A DNA stretch of 64,000 nt from Streptomyces sp. NL15-2K (GTDB taxonomy: Bacteria; Actinomycetota; Actinomycetes; Streptomycetales; Streptomycetaceae): positions 8,617,001 through 8,681,000 of the forward strand of contig NZ_CP130630.1 in the NCBI RefSeq assembly GCF_030551255.1, written 5' to 3'. The position numbers and the translations under genes were made by a program. A model generated the notes under the pieces. That model worked only from the letters and a program-made list of their open reading frames with translations, did not search any database and was not told where the DNA came from. Of this stretch, positions 18,182 to 27,160 are shown one piece after another (the stretch's first letter is position 1; the number at the start of each line of letters is the position of its first letter).

Positions 18182-18961
18182 TCACACGCGCCGCAGCACC
18201 GCCACCACCTTGCCGAGGATGGTCGCGTCGTCGCCGGGGATCGGCTCGTACGCCGCGTTGTGCGGGAGCAGCCAGACGTGGCCGTCCTCGCGCTTGAAGC
18301 GCTTGACGGTGGCCTCGCCGTCGAGCATCGCGGCGACGATGTCGCCGTTCTCGGCGACCGGCTGGCGGCGGACGGTGACCCAGTCGCCGTCGCAGATCGC
18401 GGCCTCGATCATGGAGTCACCCACGACCTTGAGGACGAACAGCTCACCGTCACCCACCAGCTGGCGGGGGAGCGGGAAGACGTCCTCGACGGACTCCTCC
18501 GCGAGGATCGGGCCACCGGCGGCGATGCGGCCGACCAGCGGGACGTACGACGCGGCGGGCTTGCCCGCGGTGTCCGTGGGCTGCGCCGAGGCGGCCTGGT
18601 CGGAACCGCGGACCTCGTAGGCGCGCGGGCGATGCGGGTCGCGGCGCAGGAAGCCCTTGCGCTCCAGTGCCATCAGTTGGTGTGCGACCGATGAGGTGCT
18701 GGAAAGGCCGACCGCCTGGCCGATCTCCCGCATCGACGGCGGGTAGCCACGCCGCTGCACGGAGTCCCTGATCACCTCGATCACCCGGCGCTGCCTGTCG
18801 GTGAGCCCGGAGCTGTCCGCGCGAATGCCTGGAGGTCGGCCCGGCAGGGAACGCTTGTGTCCCTCGGGGTTGGTGGCTTCGTTCATCGCATGCACCGGCT
18901 CGAATCGGCCCTGGGAGCGGTCCTGGGCAGTGATGGTGGCACTGTCTGCGGTGGTGGTCAC
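18182..18961 (-). CDS. lexA: SOS repressor LexA
   Basis: LexA represses DNA-damage genes and self-cleaves when RecA* forms. The product is 259 aa from GTG 18961, preceded by GAGAGGGG. The N-terminal winged helix is visible ([33 protein letters not shown]), then the Ala-Gly cleavage site in IAAGGP. The S24 catalytic domain has Ser183 (GDSMIEAAI) and Lys220 (ATVKRF). Longer upstream readings lack a ribosome site. A near-consensus SOS box lies 60 bp upstream, indicating autoregulation. It is divergent from nrdR. Confidence 0.97.
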   Translation of the reverse strand: MTTTADSATITAQDRSQGRFEPVHAMNEATNPEGHKRSLPGRPPGIRADSSGLTDRQRRVIEVIRDSVQRRGYPPSMREIGQAVGLSSTSSVAHQLMALERKGFLRRDPHRPRAYEVRGSDQAASAQPTDTAGKPAASYVPLVGRIAAGGPILAEESVEDVFPLPRQLVGDGELFVLKVVGDSMIEAAICDGDWVTVRRQPVAENGDIVAAMLDGEATVKRFKREDGHVWLLPHNAAYEPIPGDDATILGKVVAVLRRV

Positions 18962-19020
18962 GTCGGCCCCTCTCGATGGTCTCCCTGCTGGACAACGGTA
19001 GTTGCTTTCGAAAGGTTGCG

Positions 19021-19036
19021 CCAAACACACGTTCGA
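19021..19036. promoter_or_regulatory. LexA binding site (SOS box)
   Basis: CCAAACACACGTTCGA matches the actinobacterial SOS box TCGAAC-N4-GTTCGA at 10 of 12 specified positions. It lies 60 bp upstream of the lexA start, in the expected autoregulatory place. Confidence 0.8.
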
Positions 19037-19370
19037 GTGAAAAAACGCGAATCGCCTGACTTGATCATGTGTCTGGGTGTATGGCTGACGCGATACCTGG
19101 CGGACAAAGGGGCCCATCGTTGTACTCTTCACCGCCGGGGTGGCGACCTCGTGGGTTGCCGCCCCAGTTTGCCATTCGCCATCCCGTCAACCGGGAACCG
19201 GCCCCCATCTGTGCGGGAACCCCACGCGCCCTCCCTGTGGCGCTCACGGTATCTCCGCATGTGCCGTGGCGATACAGCTGTGCACTTCCATGTGGCGGTG
19301 GCGACACCTGTCGTGCGGCACATGCCAATGCAGGCGCGACGCGCGCGCAAGGTGTGTATGTATGAGCCAA

Positions 19371-19386
19371 TCCCCACATCTAGTGG
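19371..19386. promoter_or_regulatory. Candidate NrdR box upstream of nrdR
   Basis: TCCCCACATCTAGTGG, about 140 bp before nrdR, fits the ACAC-AT-rich-GTGT pattern of NrdR boxes at about 10 of 16 positions. NrdR boxes usually come in pairs about three helical turns apart; I could not find a convincing second copy (the best is GCAAGGTGT about 31 bp upstream). Confidence 0.4.
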
Positions 19387-19525
19387 TTGGATTGCAGCAG
19401 TAGCCCAGAAGTTGTGGTCCCCCGGGTCTTCGGGCCCTCGGCGATCGCCTATGCTTGGGGCTGCTTCATGGGGCCCAAGAGGTCTGTGAGGCTATTGAGT
19501 CTGCTGTGAGGAGGGTTGGGAGTTC

Positions 19526-20083
19526 ATGCACTGCCCCTTCTGCAGGCACCCCGACAGCCGCGTCGTCGACAGTCGTACGACCGACGACGGCACGTCGATC
19601 CGCAGGCGCCGCCAGTGCCCTGACTGCTCCCGTCGTTTCACGACCGTGGAGACGTGCTCGCTCATGGTGGTCAAGCGGTCCGGAGTCACCGAGCCGTTCA
19701 GCCGTACCAAGGTCATCAACGGCGTGCGCAAGGCATGCCAGGGGCGGCCTGTCACCGAGGACGCGCTCGCCCAGCTCGGCCAACGGGTCGAGGAGGCGGT
19801 GCGGGCCACCGGAAGCGCCGAGCTGACCACCCACGACGTGGGGCTGGCCATACTCGGCCCGTTGCAGGAGCTCGATCTCGTCGCCTATCTGCGATTCGCC
19901 TCCGTCTACCGGGCGTTCGACTCGCCCGAGGACTTCGAGGCCGCCATCGCGGAACTCAGGGAGACGGGACCCCCCGCCGCGGACGACGAGGACCGCGACG
20001 GCGCTGTCGCGGGGAGCCAGGAAGACGACGGCGGGTCCGGAGGGACTGCTCAGGTCCCTGAGCCCGCACGCACCGCCGACTGA
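19526..20083 (+). CDS. nrdR: Ribonucleotide reductase repressor NrdR
   Basis: NrdR is the ATP/dATP-sensing repressor of ribonucleotide reductase genes. The 185-aa protein begins [17 protein letters not shown] with the four-Cys zinc ribbon (CPFC and CPDC), then RRFTTVE and the ATP-cone ([21 protein letters not shown]). A conserved [11 protein letters not shown] follows. The last 35 residues are an acidic, poorly conserved tail. The start is ATG 19526, with GAGGAGGG about 9 nt upstream. It precedes nrdJ by 163 bp on the same strand, the nrdRJ arrangement of Streptomyces. Confidence 0.97.
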   Translation: MHCPFCRHPDSRVVDSRTTDDGTSIRRRRQCPDCSRRFTTVETCSLMVVKRSGVTEPFSRTKVINGVRKACQGRPVTEDALAQLGQRVEEAVRATGSAELTTHDVGLAILGPLQELDLVAYLRFASVYRAFDSPEDFEAAIAELRETGPPAADDEDRDGAVAGSQEDDGGSGGTAQVPEPARTAD

Positions 20084-20145
20084 CCGGCGGGCGGGACCGG
20101 GGCCCCGGGCTCCGGATCCGGCCGGGTGGCGGCGAGGAGAAGACC

Positions 20146-20177
20146 TGTTGCGGGCAGGAGCGAGGGTGCCCGCAACA
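20146..20177 (+). other. 11-bp perfect hairpin in the nrdR-nrdJ spacer
   Basis: TGTTGCGGGCA and TGCCCGCAACA form a perfect stem with a 10-nt loop (20157-20166), 70 bp before nrdJ. No T-tract follows. It could be an attenuator, an RNA processing or stability element, or a partial terminator between the two genes. Confidence 0.55.
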
Positions 20178-20246
20178 CCAGACAGAACACCGTGCCACGG
20201 AACATCGGGGCACTTCAGGGCGTTTTAGCCCGTACAGGGAGGCGGC

Positions 20247-23126
20247 ATGACAGAGACGGCGAGCGGTCCGGCACGGAGTTCCCGCGCCAAGGGCACCAAG
20301 GCGGCCAAGGGTCTGCGTATCGAGCGGATCCACACCACCCCCGGTGTGCACCCGTACGACGAGGTGGCCTGGGAGCGCCGTGACGTCGTCATGACCAACT
20401 GGCGCGACGGCTCGGTCAATTTCGAGCAGCGTGGCGTCGAGTTCCCCGACTTCTGGTCGGTGAACGCGGTCAACATCGTCACCAGCAAGTACTTCCGCGG
20501 TGCCGTCGGCACCCCGCAGCGCGAGACCAGCCTCAAGCAGCTGATCGACCGCATCGTGAAGACGTACCGGAAGGCCGGCGAGGACCACAAGTACTTCGCT
20601 TCGCCCGCGGACGCCGAGATCTTCGAGCATGAGCTGGCGTACGCCCTCCTGCACCAGATCTTCAGCTTCAACAGCCCCGTCTGGTTCAACGTCGGTACGG
20701 CCCAGCCGCAGCAGGTCTCGGCCTGCTTCATCCTGTCCGTCGACGACTCCATGGAGTCGATCCTCGACTGGTACAAGGAAGAGGGCATGATCTTCAAGGG
20801 CGGCTCAGGCGCCGGCCTGAACCTCTCCCGCATCCGTTCCTCCAAGGAACTCCTCTCCTCCGGTGGCAACGCCTCCGGCCCGGTCTCCTTCATGCGCGGT
20901 GCCGACGCCTCCGCAGGAACGATCAAGTCCGGTGGCGCCACCCGCCGCGCCGCCAAGATGGTCATCCTCGACGTCGACCACCCCGACATCGAGGACTTCA
21001 TCGAGACCAAGGTGAAGGAAGAGGAGAAGATCCGCGCGCTGCGCGACGCGGGCTTCGACATGGACCTGGGCGGCGACGACATCGCGTCCGTCCAGTACCA
21101 GAACGCCAACAACTCGGTCCGTGTGAACGACGAGTTCATGAAGGCGGTCGAGAAGGGCGGCAAGTTCGGCCTCCGCGCGCGGATGACCGGCGAGGTCATC
21201 GAAGAGGTGGACGCCAAGACCCTCTTCCGCAAGATGGCCGAGGCAGCCTGGGCCTGCGCCGACCCCGGCATCCAGTACGACGACACCATCAACCACTGGC
21301 ACACCTGCCCGGAGTCCGGCCGTATCAACGGCTCGAACCCCTGCAGCGAGTACATGCACCTGGACAACACGTCCTGCAACCTCGCCTCGCTGAACCTGAT
21401 GAAGTTCCTGAAGGACGACGGCCTGGGCAACCAGTCCTTCGAGGTCGAGCGCTTCGCGAAGGTCGTCGAGCTCGTCATCACCGCGATGGACATCTCCATC
21501 TGCTTCGCGGACTTCCCGACCCAGAAGATCGGCGAGAACACGCGCGCGTTCCGCCAGCTCGGCATCGGCTACGCCAACCTCGGCGCCCTGCTGATGGCGA
21601 CCGGCCACGCGTACGACTCCGACGGCGGCCGCGGCCTCGCCGGCGCCATCACCTCCCTGATGACCGGCACGTCGTACCGGCGCTCCGCCGAACTCGCCGC
21701 GGTGGTCGGCCCGTACGACGGTTACGCCCGCAACGCCCAGCCGCACCTGCGCGTCATGAAGCAGCACTCCGACGCCAACGGCAAGGCCGTCCGCGTGGAC
21801 GATCTGGACACGCCGGTCTGGGCCGCCGCCACGGAGGCCTGGCAGGACGTGCTGCGCCTCGGCGAGAAGAACGGTTTCCGTAACTCCCAGGCGTCCGTCA
21901 TCGCCCCGACCGGCACCATCGGTCTCGCGATGTCCTGCGACACCACCGGCCTCGAGCCCGACCTCGCCCTGGTCAAGTTCAAGAAGCTGGTCGGCGGCGG
22001 CTCGATGCAGATCGTCAACGGCACCGTCCCGCAGGCCCTGCGTCGCCTGGGTTACCAGGAGGAGCAGATCGAGGCGATCGTCGCCCACATCGCCGACCAC
22101 GGCAATGTGATCGACGCTCCGGGCCTCAAGCCCGAGCACTACGAGGTGTTCGACTGCGCCATGGGCGAGCGCTCCATCTCCGCGATGGGACACGTCCGCA
22201 TGATGGCCGCGATCCAGCCGTGGATCTCCGGCGCGCTCTCCAAGACGGTCAACCTGCCGGAGTCGGCGACCGTCGAGGACGTCGAAGAGGTCTACTTCGA
22301 GGCGTGGAAGATGGGCGTCAAGGCGCTCGCGATCTACCGCGACAACTGCAAGGTCGGCCAGCCCCTCTCCGCCAAGACCAAGGAGAAGGAGAAGGCCGAG
22401 GAGCCCGTCGCGGAGACCAAGGTCGAGAAGGTCGTCGAGTACCGCCCGGTCCGCAAGCGCCTCCCCAAGGGCCGTCCCGGCATCACGACGTCCTTCACCG
22501 TGGGCGGCGCCGAGGGCTACATGACCGCCAACTCCTACCCGGACGACGGGCTGGGCGAGGTCTTCCTGAAGATGTCCAAGCAGGGCTCGACCCTCGCGGG
22601 CATGATGGACGCCTTCTCCATCGCGGTCTCCGTGGGCCTGCAGTACGGCGTGCCGCTGGAGACGTACGTCTCGAAGTTCACGAACATGCGCTTCGAGCCG
22701 GCCGGTATGACGGACGACCCGGACCTGCGGATGGCGCAGTCGATCGTCGACTACATCTTCCGCCGCCTGGCGCTCGACTTCCTGCCCTTCGAGACCCGTT
22801 CCGCCCTCGGCATCCACTCCGCCGAAGAGCGCCAGCGGCACCTGGAGACGGGTTCGTACGAGCCCTCGGACGACGAGGTCGACGTCGAGGGTCTGGCCCA
22901 GTCGGCGCCGCGCGCCCAGGAGCTGAAGGCCGTCGTCACGCCGAAGGCCGAGGTGGAGGCGGCCAAGTCCGCGCCGCAGGAGGCCCACACCAGCGCCGAG
23001 CTGGTGGAGATGCAGCTGGGCATCCAGGCCGACGCCCCGCTCTGCTTCTCCTGCGGTACGAAGATGCAGCGGGCCGGCTCCTGCTACATCTGCGAAGGTT
23101 GCGGCTCGACCAGCGGCTGCAGCTGA
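20247..23126 (+). CDS. nrdJ: Adenosylcobalamin-dependent class II ribonucleotide reductase
   Basis: NrdJ reduces ribonucleotides to deoxyribonucleotides using coenzyme B12, with or without oxygen. The protein is 959 aa, ATG 20247, with GGGAGG 5 nt upstream. The catalytic barrel includes FNSPVWFNVG, SACFILSVDDSM, GSGAGLNLSRIRS, NGSNPCSEYMHLDNTSCNLASLN and APTGTIGL. The C-terminal zinc-ribbon-like tail has cysteine pairs CFSCGTKMQ and CYICEGCG for thiol relay. It is regulated through NrdR in Streptomyces. I saw no B12 riboswitch here; in S. coelicolor the riboswitch precedes the class Ia nrdABS genes. Confidence 0.97.
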   Translation: MTETASGPARSSRAKGTKAAKGLRIERIHTTPGVHPYDEVAWERRDVVMTNWRDGSVNFEQRGVEFPDFWSVNAVNIVTSKYFRGAVGTPQRETSLKQLIDRIVKTYRKAGEDHKYFASPADAEIFEHELAYALLHQIFSFNSPVWFNVGTAQPQQVSACFILSVDDSMESILDWYKEEGMIFKGGSGAGLNLSRIRSSKELLSSGGNASGPVSFMRGADASAGTIKSGGATRRAAKMVILDVDHPDIEDFIETKVKEEEKIRALRDAGFDMDLGGDDIASVQYQNANNSVRVNDEFMKAVEKGGKFGLRARMTGEVIEEVDAKTLFRKMAEAAWACADPGIQYDDTINHWHTCPESGRINGSNPCSEYMHLDNTSCNLASLNLMKFLKDDGLGNQSFEVERFAKVVELVITAMDISICFADFPTQKIGENTRAFRQLGIGYANLGALLMATGHAYDSDGGRGLAGAITSLMTGTSYRRSAELAAVVGPYDGYARNAQPHLRVMKQHSDANGKAVRVDDLDTPVWAAATEAWQDVLRLGEKNGFRNSQASVIAPTGTIGLAMSCDTTGLEPDLALVKFKKLVGGGSMQIVNGTVPQALRRLGYQEEQIEAIVAHIADHGNVIDAPGLKPEHYEVFDCAMGERSISAMGHVRMMAAIQPWISGALSKTVNLPESATVEDVEEVYFEAWKMGVKALAIYRDNCKVGQPLSAKTKEKEKAEEPVAETKVEKVVEYRPVRKRLPKGRPGITTSFTVGGAEGYMTANSYPDDGLGEVFLKMSKQGSTLAGMMDAFSIAVSVGLQYGVPLETYVSKFTNMRFEPAGMTDDPDLRMAQSIVDYIFRRLALDFLPFETRSALGIHSAEERQRHLETGSYEPSDDEVDVEGLAQSAPRAQELKAVVTPKAEVEAAKSAPQEAHTSAELVEMQLGIQADAPLCFSCGTKMQRAGSCYICEGCGSTSGCS

Positions 23127-23183
23127 CACCGGGTCGGGGGCGTCACCGCTCGACAGACAGTCCCTGAATCAGTCCCCGAAGAG

Positions 23184-23214
23184 GAGGGGCGTCGGCCACG
23201 CGCCGACGCCCCTC
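23184..23214 (+). terminator. Perfect terminator after nrdJ
   Basis: A 13-bp perfect stem (23184-23196 with 23202-23214) closes on the loop CACGC, 57 bp after the nrdJ stop. Confidence 0.85.
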
Positions 23215-23251
23215 ATCGCCGTATTGAACTCACCGTTTTGAACTCGCCGTA

Positions 23252-23291
23252 TTGAACGCACTCAGGCCCGGTTGAACGCACTCAGGCCGGG
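23252..23291. repeat. 20-bp tandem duplication across the TerD stop codon
   Basis: Two adjacent 20-bp copies starting TTGAACGCACTCAGGCC (23252-23271, 23272-23291) differ by one base. The second copy contains the stop of the minus-strand TerD gene. Degenerate TTGAACTC words continue just upstream (23224-23247). Confidence 0.9.
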
Positions 23292-23815
23292 CGCGTGCGG
23301 CCCATGATCGCCGTGAAGGACGTGGGGTCGTCCTCGAAGCCGTGGATGCCGGGGTGGAAGTCCCAGGTGCCGGACCCCTCCCGGACGAACTCCGCGACCG
23401 TCGCCGCCGTCGCTCCGAGCACGCCGCCGAAATTGTCCTCGGCGAGGTCGGTGTAGCCCTCTCGGATGCGCAGGGCCGGGTTGAGCACACTGACGAAGGT
23501 GCGGTGTCCGGGGCGCTGCTGGATGACGACACCGACCACCACGCGCGCGTAGCGGACATCGAGCCGGTCGAGCTCCACCGTCAGGACCTCGTCCCAGCCG
23601 AAGCCCAAGCCGTCCTTGCTGTCGCGGTTGAGGTAGATGGTGCCGTCGGGGGAGCGGCTGTCGAAGTGCACCACATAGGCGGGATCCCCATACGGATCGC
23701 TCGCCAGGTAGGTCGCGGCCACTATGTCCAGATCCGTGGGTGGCTGCCCCGCCGGACTCGGGTCCCACTTGAGGGCGATCTCGACCTTGCGGATCCCCTT
23801 GCTGAGGCCGTTCAC
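23282..23815 (-). CDS. TerD-family stress protein, copy 1
   Basis: TerD proteins are calcium-binding jelly-roll proteins linked to tellurite, phage and membrane stress. The product is 177 aa from GTG 23815, preceded by GGGGAAG. Family sequence includes VEIALKWDPSP, DLDIVAATY, YVVHFDSRSPDGTIYLNRD, DEVLTVELDRL and VSVLNPALRI. It has the same length as the TerD paralogue at 26369-26902, and the two are alignable throughout. It is divergent from the YdbC-like gene over 149 bp. Its C-terminal codons lie in a small tandem duplication. Confidence 0.88.
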   Translation of the reverse strand: MNGLSKGIRKVEIALKWDPSPAGQPPTDLDIVAATYLASDPYGDPAYVVHFDSRSPDGTIYLNRDSKDGLGFGWDEVLTVELDRLDVRYARVVVGVVIQQRPGHRTFVSVLNPALRIREGYTDLAEDNFGGVLGATAATVAEFVREGSGTWDFHPGIHGFEDDPTSFTAIMGRTRPA

Positions 23816-23964
23816 CAGACTTCCCCTTCCCCCTGTGTCGCCGACCCGAACTGCCGGGCAGGCACGGCAGATTGCCCATCCTCCCACGCGCCCGGGCGAG
23901 CTTGCGGGCGGGCTCTCCGTGCGAGCGTGACCTGCGCCACGCCCCGTGGCCTTACGATGGCGCG

Positions 23965-24570
23965 GTGCTGGTCAAGTGGATTCGCTGCACCGTGGTGGAC
24001 CGCCGCGGGTTCGAGCGGGGGCAGCGAAAGTGGGCGGGGCTTCTGGGGGAGCCGGGGTTTCGGGGACAGGGCGGGGGCTGGAGCCGGGGGCGGCAAGGTG
24101 TGGCGCACATCTTCGCCTTCTGGGAGAGCCGTGCCTTCTACGACTCCTTCATGGCCCGCTCCCACGACCGGCTGGCGGCGGCCCAGTCCGGCACCTTCAA
24201 GGACATCCAGGTCAAGCTGTTCGACTACCGCTTCGATGTGAAGACCGGCTTCGAACCGCGGTTCACGGACGCCGACCTGGTGCGGGTCGCTCACTGCCGT
24301 GTCCATGAGGAGCGGGCCGAGCATTACATGCTGATGCAGGAGAAGGTCTGGAATCCCGCGATGGCCGGCTCACCCGGCATGATCCGCGGGCTGTTCGGCG
24401 AGGCGCCGGGAAACGAGTTCCTCGTGCTTTCCATGTGGCGGTCGGCCGCCGAACACGGCAAGTACCGCGCCGAACGCGTGGAGCGGCTCGCCCTGCGAGC
24501 CCAGACGGAAGCGGACGTCGCGTCCCTCACCGGCGACATCGTGGAGCTGGAACCGTCCTGGACGGTTTGA
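23965..24570 (+). CDS. YdbC-like protein (DUF4937)
   Basis: The protein is about 201 aa; GTG 23965 (VLVKWIRCTV) is chosen because it begins the conserved region. It resembles the YdbC/DUF4937 family, a dimeric alpha-beta barrel-like fold, seen from WIRCTVV, RGFERGQRKW, FRGQGGGW and AHIFAFWES. A second half with RVAHCRVHEERAEHYMLMQ suggests a duplicated barrel unit. No catalytic role is established. It lies between TerD copy 1 (divergent) and the histidine phosphatase (co-directional). Confidence 0.75.
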   Translation: MLVKWIRCTVVDRRGFERGQRKWAGLLGEPGFRGQGGGWSRGRQGVAHIFAFWESRAFYDSFMARSHDRLAAAQSGTFKDIQVKLFDYRFDVKTGFEPRFTDADLVRVAHCRVHEERAEHYMLMQEKVWNPAMAGSPGMIRGLFGEAPGNEFLVLSMWRSAAEHGKYRAERVERLALRAQTEADVASLTGDIVELEPSWTV

Positions 24571-24664
24571 AATCCGGACCTTGATCCGTGCACGACGGTT
24601 CCCGATCCGGACCGTTGATCGCGCGCCCTGGTGTGGTCCATCGCGCGGGAAGTGTGTGACCTAC

Positions 24665-24676
24665 GCTGTATACAGC
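24665..24676. promoter_or_regulatory. 12-bp perfect palindrome upstream of the phosphatase
   Basis: GCTGTATACAGC lies 46 bp before the start at 24722. AT content in its centre is high for this genome, so it may be an operator or overlap a -10 element. Confidence 0.4.
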
Positions 24677-24721
24677 CCGTACGACTGCTCGATGGGGCCT
24701 CACTCGATCTAGGGTCTTGGC

Positions 24722-25381
24722 ATGGCACGACCACGGCGCATCGTCCTTGTCCGACACGGCGAGTCAACGGGCAATGTTGATGACACCGTGTACGAGCGCG
24801 AACCCGACCACTCACTGGCCTTGACCGAGCGCGGTTGGCGGCAGGCCGAGGAGACGGGCAAACGGCTGCGCGAGGTGTTCGGCCGCGAGCGGGTCAGCGT
24901 GTACGTCTCCCCGTACCGCCGCACACACGAGACGCTGCGCGCCTTCCATCTGGACCCGGAGCTCATACGGGTGCGCGAGGAGCCCCGGCTGCGCGAGCAG
25001 GACTGGGGAAACTGGCAGGACTGTGACGACGTTCGCCTCCAGAAGGCCTACCGGGACGCGTACGGTCACTTCTTCTACCGCTTCGCCCAGGGCGAGTCCG
25101 GTGCCGACGTGTACGACAGGGTCGGCGGCTTCCTGGAGAGCCTGTACCGCAGCTTCGAGGCACCCGACCACCCGCCGAACGTGCTGCTGGTGACCCATGG
25201 CCTGGCCATGCGCCTGTTCTGCATGCGCTGGTTCCACTGGACGGTCGCGGAGTTCGAGTCGCTGTCGAACCCGGGGAACGCGGAGATGCGGATGCTCGTT
25301 CTCGGGGACGACGGCAAGTACGTGATGGACCGGCCCTTCGACCGCTGGCGGGATCCGGATCCGTACGGGATCACTGGATAG
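24722..25381 (+). CDS. Histidine phosphatase family protein (phosphoglycerate-mutase-like)
   Basis: This is a branch-1 histidine phosphatase of 219 aa. The catalytic RHG motif is at the N-terminus (VLVRHGESTGN), followed by VSPYRRTHET, EEPRLREQDWGN and the second His in VTHGLAMRL. The substrate could be a sugar phosphate or a phosphoprotein; the sequence does not decide. The next gene starts only 6 bp after its stop, so the two form an operon with the ADP-ribosylglycohydrolase. Confidence 0.92.
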   Translation: MARPRRIVLVRHGESTGNVDDTVYEREPDHSLALTERGWRQAEETGKRLREVFGRERVSVYVSPYRRTHETLRAFHLDPELIRVREEPRLREQDWGNWQDCDDVRLQKAYRDAYGHFFYRFAQGESGADVYDRVGGFLESLYRSFEAPDHPPNVLLVTHGLAMRLFCMRWFHWTVAEFESLSNPGNAEMRMLVLGDDGKYVMDRPFDRWRDPDPYGITG

Positions 25382-25387
25382 GGTGGC

Positions 25388-26299
25388 ATGGCGATGACCG
25401 CTGACTCCTCTCCCGGCCTGCGCCTGGAGCGTGCCCTGGCCAGCCTGCGCGGACTGGCGGTGGGGGACGCGCTGGGCTCGCAGTTCTTCGTGCCGGTGAA
25501 CTACCCGCTGTTGAAGAGCCGCGAGCTGCCGCCCGGCCCTTGGCAGTGGACGGACGACACGGAGATGGCCTGTTCCGTGGTCGCCGTCCTGGTCGCCCAC
25601 CACCGCGTCGACCAGGACGCGCTGGCCCGCTCCTTCGCCGAGCACCACGACTTCGACCGGGGCTACGGCCCCGCCGTCAACCGTCTGCTGCGGCTGATCC
25701 GGGAAGGCGGAGACTGGCGCGAGCTCGCCGCCGCGCTCTTCAACGGCCAGGGGTCGTGGGGCAACGGCGCCGCGATGCGGATCGCACCGCTCGGCGCCTG
25801 GTACGCGGACGACCCGGAGCAGGCGACCCACCAGGCGGAGATCTCGGCCTACCCGACGCACCAGCACCGTGAGGCGGTGGTCGGCGCCATGGCCGTCGCC
25901 GCGGCCGCCTCGCTGGCCGCGGCGCCCGGTGGACCGCCAAGTCCGGAGGCGCTCCTCGACGGCGTCATCGCACTCGTCCCGAAGAGCGCCGTCGGCGCGG
26001 GACTGCGGCGAGCCCGGGACATGCTCGACTACGCCGATGCCGGCACCGTCGCAGCCGTGCTGGGCTGCGGCCGGCGTACGACGGCCCACGACACCGTGCC
26101 CTTCGCGCTCTGGTCGGCCGCCAGAGCTCTGGGGGACTACGAGCAGGCGTTCTGGACGACCGCACAGGTCGGCGGCGACGTGGACACGACCTGCGCCATC
26201 GTGGGCGGGGTGATCGCCTCCGGGAAGGCGGGGACGCCTCCGGCCGAGTGGGCGGGACGGACCGAGGCGTTGCCGGAGTGGGCTCCGGACTCCATGTGA
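25388..26299 (+). CDS. ADP-ribosylglycohydrolase family protein
   Basis: DraG-type hydrolases remove ADP-ribose from proteins or cleave related compounds with two magnesium ions. The protein is 303 aa; ATG 25388 or 25394 are both possible. Motifs are LRGLAVGDALGSQF, the metal site WTDDTEM, GSWGNGAAMRIAPLG and the C-terminal metal motif GGDVDTTCAIVGG. It is translationally close to the phosphatase gene and convergent with TerD copy 2. The context suggests a stress-related protein modification role; the target is unknown. Confidence 0.93.
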   Translation: MAMTADSSPGLRLERALASLRGLAVGDALGSQFFVPVNYPLLKSRELPPGPWQWTDDTEMACSVVAVLVAHHRVDQDALARSFAEHHDFDRGYGPAVNRLLRLIREGGDWRELAAALFNGQGSWGNGAAMRIAPLGAWYADDPEQATHQAEISAYPTHQHREAVVGAMAVAAAASLAAAPGGPPSPEALLDGVIALVPKSAVGAGLRRARDMLDYADAGTVAAVLGCGRRTTAHDTVPFALWSAARALGDYEQAFWTTAQVGGDVDTTCAIVGGVIASGKAGTPPAEWAGRTEALPEWAPDSM

Positions 26300-26368
26300 C
26301 CTGACTGATCACACCGCACCACAACTGCACCACGGGGATCGGCCGTACGTCTGTGTGCCGCTGACTGG

Positions 26369-26902
26369 TCAGGGCTTCGGGGTGGCGCCCATCTCGGCGG
26401 TGAAGACCACGGGGTCGCTGTCGAACCCTCGGATCATTTCGTGAAACTCCCACGCCGCGGAGGAATCCCGGGTGAACTCCGCGACGGTCGTGGCGGTGCA
26501 TCCGGCGACCTGCGTGAAGTCGTCCTTCAGCAGCTCTTTGTACCCCTCGACCACAAGCACTCCGGCGTTCGACAGGTCACCGAAGGTCTTGGGACCGCTG
26601 TTCTGGTGGATCGCCACGCCCACGACCACCCGTGCGAAGGAGGTCGCGAGGCGCTCGAGCTCCAGAGTCATCACTTCGACATAGCCGAAACCCTGACCGG
26701 TCTGGCTGTGCCGGCTCATGTTGATGGTGCCGTCCGGTGAGCGGCTGTCGAAGTGGACGACGTACACCGGCCGTCCATAGGGGGCGTCCGCCGAGTAGGT
26801 CGCGGCGATGATGTCGAGATGATGAGGTGGCTCATTCCAGGGACTCGGGTCCCACTTGAGCCGCACCTCGGCCTTCCCCACTCCCTGGCTGCCGCTGCTC
26901 AC
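26369..26902 (-). CDS. TerD-family stress protein, copy 2
   Basis: The product is 177 aa from GTG 26902, equal in length to the copy at 23282-23815. It has VRLKWDPSPW, LDIIAATYS, YVVHFDSRSPDGTINM, YVEVMTLELERL and VVVGVAIHQN. Compared with copy 1 it has lost some acidic residues after SPDGTI (SRHSQTGQG versus NRDSKDGLG), which could alter calcium binding. The open frame extends upstream without a ribosome site. It is divergent from the acyltransferase gene over 258 bp. Confidence 0.86.
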   Translation of the reverse strand: MSSGSQGVGKAEVRLKWDPSPWNEPPHHLDIIAATYSADAPYGRPVYVVHFDSRSPDGTINMSRHSQTGQGFGYVEVMTLELERLATSFARVVVGVAIHQNSGPKTFGDLSNAGVLVVEGYKELLKDDFTQVAGCTATTVAEFTRDSSAAWEFHEMIRGFDSDPVVFTAEMGATPKP

Positions 26903-27160
26903 CGGATAACCGCCTCTCCGCTGGAAAACCACCACGGGATGATCCCCCGCATGGGCAAGTATGGCTCTCGGTCGTCGTGTTGAAGCCTTGTGCGGCTGGC
27001 TCCTTTGGCGGGCCGGTGCGTTCGGTGCACTGGCGGACCTGGCACGCCTACCCGCAGGACTTTGCTCCTGCCATTCTTCGGCGGCCGGAAAGTGGCGCTG
27101 AATCTGTGGGGAACATGAGAATTTGTGTGATCTCTGGGGCGCTGGGAAGACGCCGCCGTT

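Noticed and set aside
18962..19525. Cobalamin riboswitch before nrdRJ
   Set aside because: nrdJ needs B12, so I looked for a B12-box (GCCACTG-like) and paired stems before nrdR and in the nrdR-nrdJ spacer. None was seen; only a simple hairpin exists.
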